This document shows positions 24,162-34,146 of a DNA stretch of 44,279 bases, one piece after another. The stretch spans positions 1-44,279 of the forward strand of contig NZ_BCXE01000015.1 in assembly GCF_001894945.1 (NCBI RefSeq), read 5' to 3'. Each line of letters begins with the position of its first letter. Position 1 is the stretch's first letter. The position numbers and the translations under genes are program-made. Under the pieces are notes generated by a model. The model searched no databases, had not been told where the DNA came from, and saw nothing but the letters and a program-made list of their open reading frames with translations. Source of the DNA: Rhodococcus ruber NBRC 15591. GTDB taxonomy: Bacteria > Actinomycetota > Actinomycetes > Mycobacteriales > Mycobacteriaceae.

Positions 24162-24691
24162 CCGTCGTCACCCTGGTTCTGCTCGCCGTCGCCGCGCTGG
24201 CCCCGATCCTGGGCCTGCGCCGCGGCACCCCCGTGTGGCTCGTCGCCGGACTCGCCGCGGCGGCCCTTGCCGGTGCCGCGCTCGCCGCGACCGCCACCCC
24301 CGCGGTCCGTGGCGTCGCCCTGGCCGCGACCCTCGTGCTCACGACCGCGGCGGCGGTCACCGGCGGCGGCCCCGCCGTGCTGGCCTCGTTCCGCATCGCA
24401 CGTCGGCAACCCGATGCGGGACCGGTCCCGCCGTCCCCGGCCGGACCCGAACCGCCGCCCGGACCGCTGCGCGGCGGCCGGGTGATCGGCCTGCTGGAGC
24501 GGGCGGCGGTCGCCGCCGCGATCCTGGCCGGATGGCCGGAGGGCATCGCCGTCGTGCTCGCGGTCAAGGGCCTCGCGCGTTATCCCGAACTGCGCGAACC
24601 CCAGGCCTCGGAGCAGTTCATCATCGGCACCTTCACCAGCGTGCTGTGGGCGATCGCGGTGTGCGGGGTGGGACGGGGCCTGCTCACCTGA
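24158..24691 (+). CDS. Uncharacterised membrane protein coupled to the SatD-like gene
   Basis: 177 aa, TTG start overlapping the previous stop (TTGA), with GAAAGGG at 24144-24150. Three N-terminal hydrophobic helices (residues 1-85) are followed by a proline/arginine-rich cytoplasmic loop, then two further helices. The most conserved-looking segment is LERAAVAAAILAGWPEGIAV followed by KGLARYPELREPQASEQFIIGTFTSVLWA. The last stretch, with FIIGT, is typical of small actinobacterial proteins encoded beside SatD-like genes. Translational coupling suggests the two products work together. No function can be named. Confidence 0.7.
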   Translation: MTVVTLVLLAVAALAPILGLRRGTPVWLVAGLAAAALAGAALAATATPAVRGVALAATLVLTTAAAVTGGGPAVLASFRIARRQPDAGPVPPSPAGPEPPPGPLRGGRVIGLLERAAVAAAILAGWPEGIAVVLAVKGLARYPELREPQASEQFIIGTFTSVLWAIAVCGVGRGLLT

Positions 24692-24701
24692 GCGGCCGCG
24701 C

Positions 24702-24727
24702 AACCCCGGGATCCGGGTCCCGGGGTT
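24702..24727. terminator. Hairpin terminator between convergent genes
   Basis: Perfect 10-bp arms (AACCCCGGGA at 24702-24711 with its complement at 24718-24727) around a 6-base loop, eleven bases after the stop of the membrane protein gene. The right arm runs into a tandem repeat that reaches the stop of the opposing stomatin gene, so it may act in both directions. Confidence 0.7.
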
Positions 24728-24781
24728 CAGGTCACCGGGTTCAGGTCACCGGGTCCAGGTCACCGGGTCCAGGTCACTGGG
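24726..24781. repeat. Four tandem 14-bp repeats at a convergent gene end
   Basis: Units begin at 24726, 24740, 24754 and 24768 and read TT/CCAGGTCACCGGG, with only three variant positions. The last unit contains the stop codon of the minus-strand stomatin gene (TCA at 24774-24776). Confidence 0.85.
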
Positions 24782-26003
24782 GTTCGCCGTGCCGTTGCCC
24801 GGGCTGCGGCTGCACCCATCCGCCCGTGATCGGCTCGGACGGCGGCAACGCCGCCGACGGGGGCTCCCCGCCCCGGCGTTCGGCGCCGGTCGGGTTGTGC
24901 ACCGCCGGATCGACCGGTTTGCGGGCGACGGCCTCCGCGGCGGCGACGGCCTGCGCGACCTCCGGATCACGCGCGGTGGAGAACCAGTCGGCCACCTCGT
25001 CGGTGTCCTCCTCCGGTCGCGGGAGCCGCTCGTCGACCGGGCTGGGCTCGAAGCGGAACACCCCGTCCTCGCCTGGGGCGCCGAGATGCCGGGCGAAGCC
25101 CTTGAGGGCGTCCCCGAAGTCGCTCGGCACCATCCACACCTTGTTCGCGTCGCCCTGCGCCATCTGCGGCAGCGTCTGCAGGTACTGGTAGGCGAGCAAC
25201 TCCGGGGTGGGCCGGCCGGACTTGATCGCCGCGAACACCTTCTCGATGGCCTTCGCCTGACCCTGCGCCTCGAGGTACTTCGCGGCGCGGTCACCCTGAG
25301 CGCGCAGGATCCGCGACTGGCGGTCCGCCTCCGCCTCGAGGATGGCCGCCTGCTTGGCACCCTCGGCCGACAGGATCCGGGACTGCTTGTCACCCTCGGC
25401 GGTCTTGATCGCCGACTCCCGATGCCCCTCGGCGGTGAGGATCATCGCCCGCTTCTCGCGGTCCGCCTTCATCTGCTTCTCCATCGACTCCTGGATCGAC
25501 GGAGGCGGATCGATGCTCTTGAGCTCGACCCGGGCCACCCGCAGACCCCAGCGGCCGGTCGCCTCGTCGAGCACCCCGCGCAGCTGGCCGTTGATCGAGT
25601 CGCGGGAGGTGAGCGTCTCCTCCAGGGTCATGCCGCCGACCACGTTGCGCAGCGTGGTCACCGTCAACTGCTCCACCGCCGCGATGTAGTTGCTGATCTC
25701 GTACACCGCCGCCTGCGGGTTCGTCACCTGGAAGTACACGACCGTGTCGATGCTCAGGGTGAGGTTGTCCTGGGTGATCACCGGTTGCGGCGGGAACGAG
25801 ACCACCCGCTCGCGCAGATCCACCTTGGCCCGGATCCGGTCCACGAACGGGACCAGGAACGTCAGCTGACCCGACACCGTCCGGTAGTACCGGCCCAGCC
25901 GCTCGATCACCGCGGCCTCGGCCTGCGGCACCAGCGCCACCGATTTGACGACCACCAGCGCGACGAACGCCACGACAACGGCGAGCACGATCAGCGCTTC
26001 CAT
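24774..26003 (-). CDS. SPFH/stomatin-family membrane protein
   Basis: 409 aa. One N-terminal membrane helix (residues 2-24), then the SPFH/band-7 domain (VPQAEAAVIERLGRYYRTVSG, VDLRERVVSFPPQPVITQDN) to about residue 180. An alanine/glutamate-rich coiled coil follows, with repeated AEG-x2-(E/Q)S units (AEGHRESAIKTAEGDKQSRI). The final 130 residues are a proline- and acid-rich disordered tail. Stomatin homologues form large oligomers in membrane microdomains and help membrane protein quality control. Its start abuts the nfeD gene (stop and start one base apart), the standard stomatin-NfeD pairing. Confidence 0.92.
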   Translation of the reverse strand: MEALIVLAVVVAFVALVVVKSVALVPQAEAAVIERLGRYYRTVSGQLTFLVPFVDRIRAKVDLRERVVSFPPQPVITQDNLTLSIDTVVYFQVTNPQAAVYEISNYIAAVEQLTVTTLRNVVGGMTLEETLTSRDSINGQLRGVLDEATGRWGLRVARVELKSIDPPPSIQESMEKQMKADREKRAMILTAEGHRESAIKTAEGDKQSRILSAEGAKQAAILEAEADRQSRILRAQGDRAAKYLEAQGQAKAIEKVFAAIKSGRPTPELLAYQYLQTLPQMAQGDANKVWMVPSDFGDALKGFARHLGAPGEDGVFRFEPSPVDERLPRPEEDTDEVADWFSTARDPEVAQAVAAAEAVARKPVDPAVHNPTGAERRGGEPPSAALPPSEPITGGWVQPQPGQRHGEPQ

Positions 26004-26462
26004 CTACGGTCCCTTCCACACGACGGCCGTCGCGCCGTCGATCTGCATCACGGTCACGGTCGTGCCGGGCGGGTACACCTCGGTGACGTCGAGCGGACGC
26101 GCCGTCCACACCTCCCCGTCCAGCTTCACCTGCCCGGAATGCGCGGCCACCTCCTCGAGCACCAGCGCCTGCTTGCCCGGCAGGGCGTCCACGTTCGTCG
26201 CCTTCGCCGGTGGCAGCGCGTAGCGGCGGCGCAGCACCGGCCGCACCCCGCCCAGCAGCACGAGCGACGAGACCGCGAACACCAACGCGTCGGCCCACAC
26301 CGGCAGGTCCGTCGCGGCGGACACCCCCGCCGTGGCCAGAGCGGCCGCACCGAGCATCAGCAGGACGAAATCGCCCGTCAACGCCTCCGCGGCGGCGAGC
26401 ACCAGCCCGGCGATCAGCCAAATCAATGCCGACACGACGCCATCCAACCACAAATCGGACAT
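26004..26462 (-). CDS. NfeD-family membrane protein, stomatin partner
   Basis: 152 aa. Two or three hydrophobic helices in the first 75 residues (ALIWLIAGLVLAAAEALTGD, FVLLMLGAAALATAGV, ADALVFAVSSLVLLGG), then a soluble OB-fold domain of about 65 residues (LPGKQALVLEEVAAHSGQVKLDGEVWTARPL) as in short NfeD1b proteins without the serine protease domain. NfeD pairs with stomatin in the membrane. The ATG was chosen because it begins just before the first helix; ribosome-site support is weak. Confidence 0.9.
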   Translation of the reverse strand: MSDLWLDGVVSALIWLIAGLVLAAAEALTGDFVLLMLGAAALATAGVSAATDLPVWADALVFAVSSLVLLGGVRPVLRRRYALPPAKATNVDALPGKQALVLEEVAAHSGQVKLDGEVWTARPLDVTEVYPPGTTVTVMQIDGATAVVWKGP

Positions 26463-26497
26463 CCCGGGTGGAACCGCAGGCCAGGGCCGCGGTGCCG

Positions 26498-27319
26498 TCA
26501 GTCCCCGGCGGGCTCGGTGACGAAATCGACGAGCTGCTCGACCGCCCCGATCAGCGGCGCCTCGAGATCGCGGAAGCTCGACACCGCCGAATAGACGCGA
26601 CGCCACCCGTCCTGCGGGCTGCCCCACCCCAGCGCCCGGCACACCCCGGTCTTCCAGTCCTGCCCACGCGGAATCGTCGGCCACGCCTCGATGCCCAGCG
26701 CCTTCGGCCGCACCGCCTGCCACACGTCGACGAACGGATGCCCGGTGACGAGCACGTGCGGCCCCAGATTCGCGGTCAGCCGCTCCTCCTTGGAACCGGC
26801 GACGAGGTGGTCGGCGAGCACCCCCACCCGGCGACCGGGACCGGGGGCGAACCCGGCGAGCCGCTCCCCCAGGTTGTCGAGACCCTCGAGCTGTTCGACC
26901 ACGACACCCTCGACACGCAGATCGTGCCCCCACACCCGTTCCACCAGGGCGGCGTCGTGCACCCCCTCCACCCAGATCCGGCTGCCGCGCGCGACCCGCG
27001 CCCGCAGCCCGGCGACCTTCGTCGACCCGGACGCGGACCGGGCGGCGCCGGCCGCCGCGGGGCGCGGCGTGGGCCGCACCAGGGTCACCGGGCGGCCGTC
27101 GAGGAGGAACGCCGCCGGACGCAGCGCGAACAACCGGGTGCGCCGCGCGGCGTCCTCGAGCCGGACGAAGTCGCCGTCGTAGGTGCGCTCGAAGCCGACG
27201 ACCGCACCGCACCACCCGGACGCGGCGTCCTCGACCACGAGGTCCTTCTCGGCAGCCACCTCGGGAACTGCGGGTCTACGGGCGCGCGGATGGCCGGCGA
27301 AGATGTCGCCGCCGTACAT
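26498..27319 (-). CDS. DUF3097-family protein
   Basis: 273 aa from the ATG at 27319, which follows GGGTGAG; in-frame GTG codons at 27331 and 27340 are alternatives. Conserved family sequence: VPEVAAEKDLVVEDAASGWCGAVVGFE near the N-terminus, RIWVEGVHDAALVERVWGHDLR (a Toprim-like acidic motif) in the middle, and LLVTGHPFVD-type and GWGSPQDGWRRVYSAV segments later. The E-G-x-x-D-A-x-L pattern is similar to Toprim nucleic-acid enzymes, but this is not proof of activity. DUF3097 is restricted to Actinobacteria and has no established role. It lies 35 bases upstream of nfeD on the same strand. Confidence 0.8.
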   Translation of the reverse strand: MYGGDIFAGHPRARRPAVPEVAAEKDLVVEDAASGWCGAVVGFERTYDGDFVRLEDAARRTRLFALRPAAFLLDGRPVTLVRPTPRPAAAGAARSASGSTKVAGLRARVARGSRIWVEGVHDAALVERVWGHDLRVEGVVVEQLEGLDNLGERLAGFAPGPGRRVGVLADHLVAGSKEERLTANLGPHVLVTGHPFVDVWQAVRPKALGIEAWPTIPRGQDWKTGVCRALGWGSPQDGWRRVYSAVSSFRDLEAPLIGAVEQLVDFVTEPAGD

Positions 27320-27411
27320 GTCGGGACTCACCCGCGCCACGTTAGGGCCGCCGCGGCCGCAGCCGCGGGAGGGCACGCCGACGGTCGTGACTGCGCCGTC
27401 GGGACGGCGCC

Positions 27412-27417
27412 TATGCT
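27412..27417 (+). promoter_or_regulatory. -10 element TATGCT, leaderless start
   Basis: TATGCT ends eight bases before the GTG at 27426, with no Shine-Dalgarno; another probable leaderless start in this window. Confidence 0.45.
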
Positions 27418-27425
27418 CGGAAACC

Positions 27426-28235
27426 GTGAGTTCCCCCGGTCAGACCCTGACGGTGTGGGCCGGTTCCTGGCTGGCCGGACACGCCGCGCCCGACGACGTC
27501 CTCGACGCCCTGCACGCCTGGGCGCCGCTGCACCTGGTGGTCTCCCACGACGAGCCCGCCGGCGACGTCTCCGGCGTGCCCGCACGCTCCCCCGTCGACG
27601 GCGCCGCCGTGCTGCTCACCGCGCTGCGCCGGGCCGACCCGGCCGGCGCGGACGGGATCCGGCTGGTGCTGCCCGCCCCCGGCGACGTGCGCGGCCTGCC
27701 CCCGGGCACCGCGCTGGCCCGCGCCGCGGTCGCGGCCGGCGAGGCGGTGCTCGCGGGCGCACCCGGAACACCCGGTCTCGGCTTCGTCCCCTCCGTGGAG
27801 GGCCCGGACGTGCTGCGCTGGACCCTGTTCGCGGTCCCGGCGGTGCCCGAGCCGCCCGCCGAGCCCGGCCTCGGGGAGGCCGAGTTCGCCATGCGCGAGG
27901 CGGTGCGGGAGGCCGCGACCAGGGTGGGCGGGGTGCTGACCGTGGGCGCCGGCGGCCGCGCCGCCGATCCCCGGGAGCAGATCGCAGCCGAGATCGCCGA
28001 GCATGCGCGGCACCGCTATCCGGAGTCGATGCCCGAACGCGCCGCCCGCATCCTCGACTCGGCCGATCAGGTCGCGGCGATCCTCACCGTCGCCGGCCGC
28101 GGCGCGGAACCCGACGCGGCCTCGGCCACCGGGCAGGCGGCGCGGGAGCAGGCGCTGCGCCCGCTGTGGGCCGCCGTGCGCGCCGCCCGGCTCGGGGCGG
28201 TGGCGGCCACGGTCCGGGCCGGCCATCACGCCTGA
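27426..28235 (+). CDS. Conserved actinobacterial protein, function unknown (Rv1486c position)
   Basis: 269 aa, soluble, alanine- and proline-rich. No catalytic motif was recognised. Visible segments include LTVWAGSWLAGHAAPDDVLDALHAW near the N-terminus, LVLPAPGDVRGLPPG in the middle, and a helical C-terminal half (EFAMREAVREAATRVG, YPESMPERAARILDSADQVAAIL). The GTG start sits behind a leaderless-type -10. From memory, Rv1486c has the same relative strand and place near hemH. Its 3' end overlaps the convergent membrane protein gene by ten bases. Confidence 0.75.
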   Translation: MSSPGQTLTVWAGSWLAGHAAPDDVLDALHAWAPLHLVVSHDEPAGDVSGVPARSPVDGAAVLLTALRRADPAGADGIRLVLPAPGDVRGLPPGTALARAAVAAGEAVLAGAPGTPGLGFVPSVEGPDVLRWTLFAVPAVPEPPAEPGLGEAEFAMREAVREAATRVGGVLTVGAGGRAADPREQIAAEIAEHARHRYPESMPERAARILDSADQVAAILTVAGRGAEPDAASATGQAAREQALRPLWAAVRAARLGAVAATVRAGHHA

Positions 28236-29269
28236 CGCACTGCCGGCGACACCCCGCCCGGGACGTCCCCCGGCACGATGGCGCTCTTCTCCGTCCGGAT
28301 CGCCGCCCGCACCACGATCAGCAGCAGCAACGACACCGCGAACCCGGCCAGCGCGCCGAACTGGCGCAGGTCGAACAGGAACACCTGGGTGACGAGCAGG
28401 TTCACCGCGACGGAGGCGTACAGCAGCCGCAGCGCGGGCAGATCGCGGTGCCGCGCGAACTGCCAGAGTCCGGCCACGATCAGCACGGCGCTCACGGCAC
28501 CGGAGAGTTCGGCGCCGATCTCGGAGATGCCGGCGTCCTCGGCCTCCCACCCCGACCCGGCCAGTACGATCGCCAGTCCGACGAGGGTGTGGGCGGCGTG
28601 CACGGCGAACACCACCAGCACGAGCCGGCGGGCCGCGGCGGTCGCCGCCCAGGCCGTGACCCGGTGCTCGATCCGGTCCCGGGCCGCGGCGATGCGCCCG
28701 TCGAATCCGGTCGTCGCCGCGACCGGCGCGGCCAGCGCGGCCCGTACCGAGCCGGCCAGCTCACGCTGCGCCGGATCCTGAACCCCTGCCAGGACGTCCA
28801 GCGCGCGGCGGCGCCCGAGCTCGTCGAGCCGGCCGAGCACGAGATCGGTCAGCGCCTCGAGACCGACGGCGAGGCGCTGCCGGTCGGTCGGGCCGCGCCG
28901 CGCCAGTGCCACGCGGGCACCGAGGTAGAACGCGACGAGCACCACGTACATCACGGCCACGGCGGGCCGGAAGAAGTAGTCGACGTCGGTGGTGAGGAAC
29001 TTGCCGACCTCGTCGAGGAACAGCCCGAAGCCGATCCCCCCGAGCAGCGCGGCGCGCATCCGCACCCGGCTGCCGTGCCGGATCAGGGCGCCGACGAGGG
29101 CGACGGCCATGAGCAGCCCACCCCACAGCACGTGCGCGATGTGCAGGGTGCCGCCGCCGATCTGCGGATAGCCGGTCGCGGCGAGGTAGCTGCGGGTGAC
29201 GAGCACGGTCGCGACGGTGGCGACGAGGAAGACCTCGACGCGGGTGAGGGCGGCGTCGTCGACGGTCAT
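28226..29269 (-). CDS. Multi-pass membrane protein, function unknown
   Basis: 347 aa. Four helices in the first 150 residues (VEVFLVATVATVLVTRSYLA, HIAHVLWGGLLMAVALVGAL, AALLGGIGFGLFLDEVGKFL, PAVAVMYVVLVAFYLGARVA), a hydrophilic stretch with many arginines (160-225), then four more helices. The segment HVLWGG with GFGLFLDEVGKFLT is a recognisable conserved block of an actinobacterial membrane family, but I cannot name it. The ATG at 29269 lacks a clear ribosome site. It is convergent with the gene ending at 28235 (10-base overlap) and follows hemH on the same strand after a 180-bp gap. Confidence 0.75.
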   Translation of the reverse strand: MTVDDAALTRVEVFLVATVATVLVTRSYLAATGYPQIGGGTLHIAHVLWGGLLMAVALVGALIRHGSRVRMRAALLGGIGFGLFLDEVGKFLTTDVDYFFRPAVAVMYVVLVAFYLGARVALARRGPTDRQRLAVGLEALTDLVLGRLDELGRRRALDVLAGVQDPAQRELAGSVRAALAAPVAATTGFDGRIAAARDRIEHRVTAWAATAAARRLVLVVFAVHAAHTLVGLAIVLAGSGWEAEDAGISEIGAELSGAVSAVLIVAGLWQFARHRDLPALRLLYASVAVNLLVTQVFLFDLRQFGALAGFAVSLLLLIVVRAAIRTEKSAIVPGDVPGGVSPAVRQA

Positions 29270-29410
29270 GCCGACATCTTCCCCCGGGTCGTGGCGGCCG
29301 AGCCCGATATCGGCGCGACCGCCTGCCCGTCCGGCTCGGGGCACCGGGCAGCACGGTCGGCGAGTCGACCCGGCGCGGCAGGTGGTGGCTGTCGGCCGGA
29401 GCCCGCACGC

Positions 29411-29449
29411 CGGGCCCGCGGGCCGGGCCCGCGGGCCGGGCCCGCCCGG
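29411..29449. repeat. Three 13-bp GC-only self-complementary repeats after hemH
   Basis: CGGGCCCGCGGGC at 29411-29423 and 29424-29436, then a variant CGGGCCCGCCCGG at 29437-29449, ending at the base before the hemH stop codon. Each unit contains GGGCCC and CCGCGG palindromes, so the run can fold in several registers and could end hemH transcription. Confidence 0.7.
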
Positions 29450-30514
29450 TCAGCGGCGCGGCCGTGCCGGGGGCCGGCAGCATTCGGGGGCGCAGAGCTC
29501 ACCGTTGCACCCGACGCCGAGCAGCGGTTCGGTGCCGCGCCGCACGGGGGCGGCACCGTCGAGGCGTTCGCGCACCAGCTCACGCACCATCTGCACGAAC
29601 CGCGGGTCGGTGCCGGCGGTGGCGGCGCGGACGAATGCCATGCCGAGTTCCGCGGCCCGGTCGCGCGCCTCGGTGTCGAGATCCCAGACGACCTCGAGGT
29701 GGTCGGAGACGAATCCGACCGGCACGACGACGACCGCGTCGATGCCGCGGGCGTGCAGAGCGTCGAGGTGGTCGACGATGTCCGGCTCGAGCCACGGCAC
29801 CTGCGGGGGTCCGGACCGGGACTGCCACACCAGGTCGTGGTCGCCGGTGCCGGTGGCGGTGGCGACCAGGCGGGCCGCCTCGGCGACCTGCCGGCTGTAG
29901 AGGTGCCCACCCAGATCGGGGGGGCCACCGGTGGCGTCGGCGGCGGTGGGCACCGAGTGCGCGGTGAACACCAGGCGCGCCGCGTCGCGACGGTCGGCGG
30001 GCAGCTGGGCCCGGGCCGCGGCGACGGCGTCGGCGACGGCGGCGAGGAAGAGCGGATGATCGTAGAAGTGCCGCAGCTTGGTCAGCGCGGGCGCGTCGTC
30101 GCCGACGGCGGCGCGGGCGCGGGCGATGTCCTCGTGATACTGCCGGCACCCCGAATAGCCACCCCAGGCCGAGGTCGGGAACACCAGGGCGTTGCGCACC
30201 CCGTCGCCGCGCATGGCCGCGACGGTGTCCTCGATCATCGGGTGCCAGTTGCGGTTGCCGAAGTAGATCGGCAGGTCCAGCCCGGCGGCGGCGAAATCCA
30301 CCTCGAGACGCGCGATGAGGTCGCGGTTGAGGGCGTTGATCGGGGACACACCGCCGAAGTGCAGGTAGTGCTCGGCGACCTCGTCGAGGCGTTCGGGTGG
30401 CACCCCCCGCCCGCGGGTGACGTTCTCGAGGAACGGGCGCACGTCGTCCGGCCCTTCCGGGCCGCCGAACGAGAGCACCAGCAGCGCGTCGTACGGCTCG
30501 GGGGTACGGGTCAT
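29450..30514 (-). CDS. hemH: Ferrochelatase (coproporphyrin-type, Fe-S)
   Basis: 354 aa. It inserts ferrous iron into the porphyrin at the end of heme synthesis; actinobacterial enzymes of this type act on coproporphyrin III. Core motifs: [20 protein letters not shown] at the N-terminus, [13 protein letters not shown] with the metal-site histidine, and [14 protein letters not shown] with the second histidine/glutamate region. Cysteines for a [2Fe-2S] cluster are visible at [11 protein letters not shown] and in the C-terminal tail [12 protein letters not shown], as in the M. tuberculosis enzyme. It starts nine bases after inhA, completing a mabA-inhA-hemH operon. Confidence 0.95.
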   Translation of the reverse strand: MTRTPEPYDALLVLSFGGPEGPDDVRPFLENVTRGRGVPPERLDEVAEHYLHFGGVSPINALNRDLIARLEVDFAAAGLDLPIYFGNRNWHPMIEDTVAAMRGDGVRNALVFPTSAWGGYSGCRQYHEDIARARAAVGDDAPALTKLRHFYDHPLFLAAVADAVAAARAQLPADRRDAARLVFTAHSVPTAADATGGPPDLGGHLYSRQVAEAARLVATATGTGDHDLVWQSRSGPPQVPWLEPDIVDHLDALHARGIDAVVVVPVGFVSDHLEVVWDLDTEARDRAAELGMAFVRAATAGTDPRFVQMVRELVRERLDGAAPVRRGTEPLLGVGCNGELCAPECCRPPARPRR

Positions 30515-30523
30515 GGCTCGACC

Positions 30524-31336
30524 CTAGGCGCCGGCACCGAAGCCGACCTGGGAATGGAAGCCCCCGTCGACGTAGACGATCGACCCGGTGGTGCCGGGCA
30601 GCCAATCCGAGAGCACCGTGCACACGGTCTTGGCGACGGGCGTCGGATCCTCGACGTCCCAGCCGATCGGGGCGGCCGCGGACCAGCCCTCGTTGAGCCG
30701 GTTCATCTCCGCCCCGGGACCGGTGGCGTCGCCGGCGATGGCCTTGGCGGCGAGGGTCTTGATCGGGCCGGCGGCGACGAGGTTGGAACGGATGCCGCGG
30801 CCGCCGACCTCCTTGGCGACGTAGCGGTTGACGGACTCGAGGGTGGCCTTGGACACGCCCATCCAGTTGTAGAAGGGCACGGCCCGGGCCGGGTCGAAGT
30901 CCATGCCGACCAGGGACGCACCGTCGCTGAGAACGGGCAGCAGCGCCTTGGCCAGTGCGGCGTAGGAGTAGGCGGACACTTCGAGGGCGACGGCGACGTC
31001 GGTCCACGGCGCGTCGAGGAACGGGCTGCCGAGGCAGGAGCGGGGCGCGAACCCGATCGAATGCACCACGCCGTCGAGGCCGTCGGGGGCGAGTTCGCAC
31101 ACCCGGTCGGCGAGGGTGGCGAGATGCTCGGTGTTCTGCACGTCGAGTTCGAGGGCCGGCGGCACCGGCTGCGGCAGCCGCTGCGCGATGCGGTCGATCA
31201 GGCGCAGCCGGTCGAAGCCGGTGATGATCACCTTCGCGCCCTGTTCCTGCGCGACCTTCGCGGTGTGGAAGGCGATGGAGGCGTCGGTGATGATGCCGGT
31301 GACGAGAATGGTCTTGCCCTCGAGCAGTCCGCCCAT
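30524..31336 (-). CDS. inhA: NADH-dependent enoyl-ACP reductase InhA
   Basis: 270 aa, the usual length. It reduces trans-2-enoyl-ACP in the FAS-II cycle that builds long meromycolate chains. N-terminal NADH site [24 protein letters not shown] is the InhA/FabI type; VVHSIGFAP lines the cofactor pocket; the active site has Y-x6-K ([13 protein letters not shown]). The C-terminus ([15 protein letters not shown]) is typical. It sits 50 bases after mabA and nine before hemH. Together with mabA it marks the organism as mycolic-acid bearing. Confidence 0.96.
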   Translation of the reverse strand: MGGLLEGKTILVTGIITDASIAFHTAKVAQEQGAKVIITGFDRLRLIDRIAQRLPQPVPPALELDVQNTEHLATLADRVCELAPDGLDGVVHSIGFAPRSCLGSPFLDAPWTDVAVALEVSAYSYAALAKALLPVLSDGASLVGMDFDPARAVPFYNWMGVSKATLESVNRYVAKEVGGRGIRSNLVAAGPIKTLAAKAIAGDATGPGAEMNRLNEGWSAAAPIGWDVEDPTPVAKTVCTVLSDWLPGTTGSIVYVDGGFHSQVGFGAGA

Positions 31337-31386
31337 GAGTGTGTCGGTCCTCCAGTGAGTTTCGGATGTGGTGGCGTGCGCCGGTG

Positions 31387-33192
<1,806 letters not shown>

Positions 33193-33196
<4 letters not shown>

Positions 33197-34146
33197 CGGG
33201 CCCCCTTCACGGGCGCGCCGAAGCTGTGGCGGCGGGCGGCGACGAACCGGACCACGTCGTCGATCCAGTTGCGGTCGGTGCGCAGGCTCAGCAGGGGGGC
33301 GCCGCAGCTGCGGACCGCCCGGCGGACGGCGTCGCGGTGTTCGGTGGCGGCGCGCGCGTAGTCGGCGCGCAGCTGCTCGGTGGTGGTGAACTCGCGGGTG
33401 CGCCCGGTTTCGGGGTCGTGCAGCACGACGTCGCCGAGGTCGGGGAGTTCGAGATCGCGGCGGTCGAGGACTTCCACCGCGAGCAGGTCGTGCCGGCCGG
33501 AGAGGGCACGCAGCGACCGTTCCCAGTCGAGGGGGCCGAGGAAGTCGCTGACGACGACGACGAGGCCGCGGCGCCGCTGCGGGCGCCGCAGCGACTCGAT
33601 CAGGCCGCGCAGGTCCCCGCGGGTGCCGTCGGGGGCGTGCGGGGTCGTCGCGATGGCGCGGAGCATCGCCTGCGTGTGCAGCTGGCCGCCGCGGGCGGGC
33701 ACGCGGCGGGTGTGCGCCCCCGTCCCGACCACCGCGCCGATCCGGTTGCCGCCGCCGCCGGCGAGGTAGCCGACCGCGGCGGCGGCGGCCACGGCGAGGT
33801 CCCGCTTCTCACAGACCCCGGTGCCGAAGTCGAGACTGGGCGAGAGGTCGATCGCCAGCCACGTCTCGAGCTCGCGGTCGGCGACGGTCTGCCGCACGTG
33901 CGGGTGGGTGGTGCGAGCGGTGACGGACCAGTCCATCTGGCGCACGTCGTCGCCGGGCTGGTACTCGCGGGCGTCGCCGGGCTCGGAGCCGGGGCCCGGG
34001 ATGAGTCCGAGGTGGTCGCCGTGCAGCACGCCGTCGAGGCGGCGCCGCACCGTCAGCTCGAGGGTTCGCAGCGCCGCAGTCAGGGCGGGGTCACGCAGCT
34101 CGCCGGAACGGAAGGTCGGCGGAGTGACCGGGGGGCGTCGGCTCAC
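33193..34146 (-). CDS. DUF58 protein, MoxR partner
   Basis: 317 aa, GTG start overlapping the moxR stop by four bases. The DUF58 signature is R-E-Y-x-P-G-D-D-x-R-x-I/M-D-W, seen here as [20 protein letters not shown] near residue 60. The rest resembles a VWA-like fold ([21 protein letters not shown]). DUF58 proteins are adaptors in MoxR-AAA chaperone systems. It sits between moxR and the VWA protein and corresponds in order to Rv1480. Confidence 0.9.
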
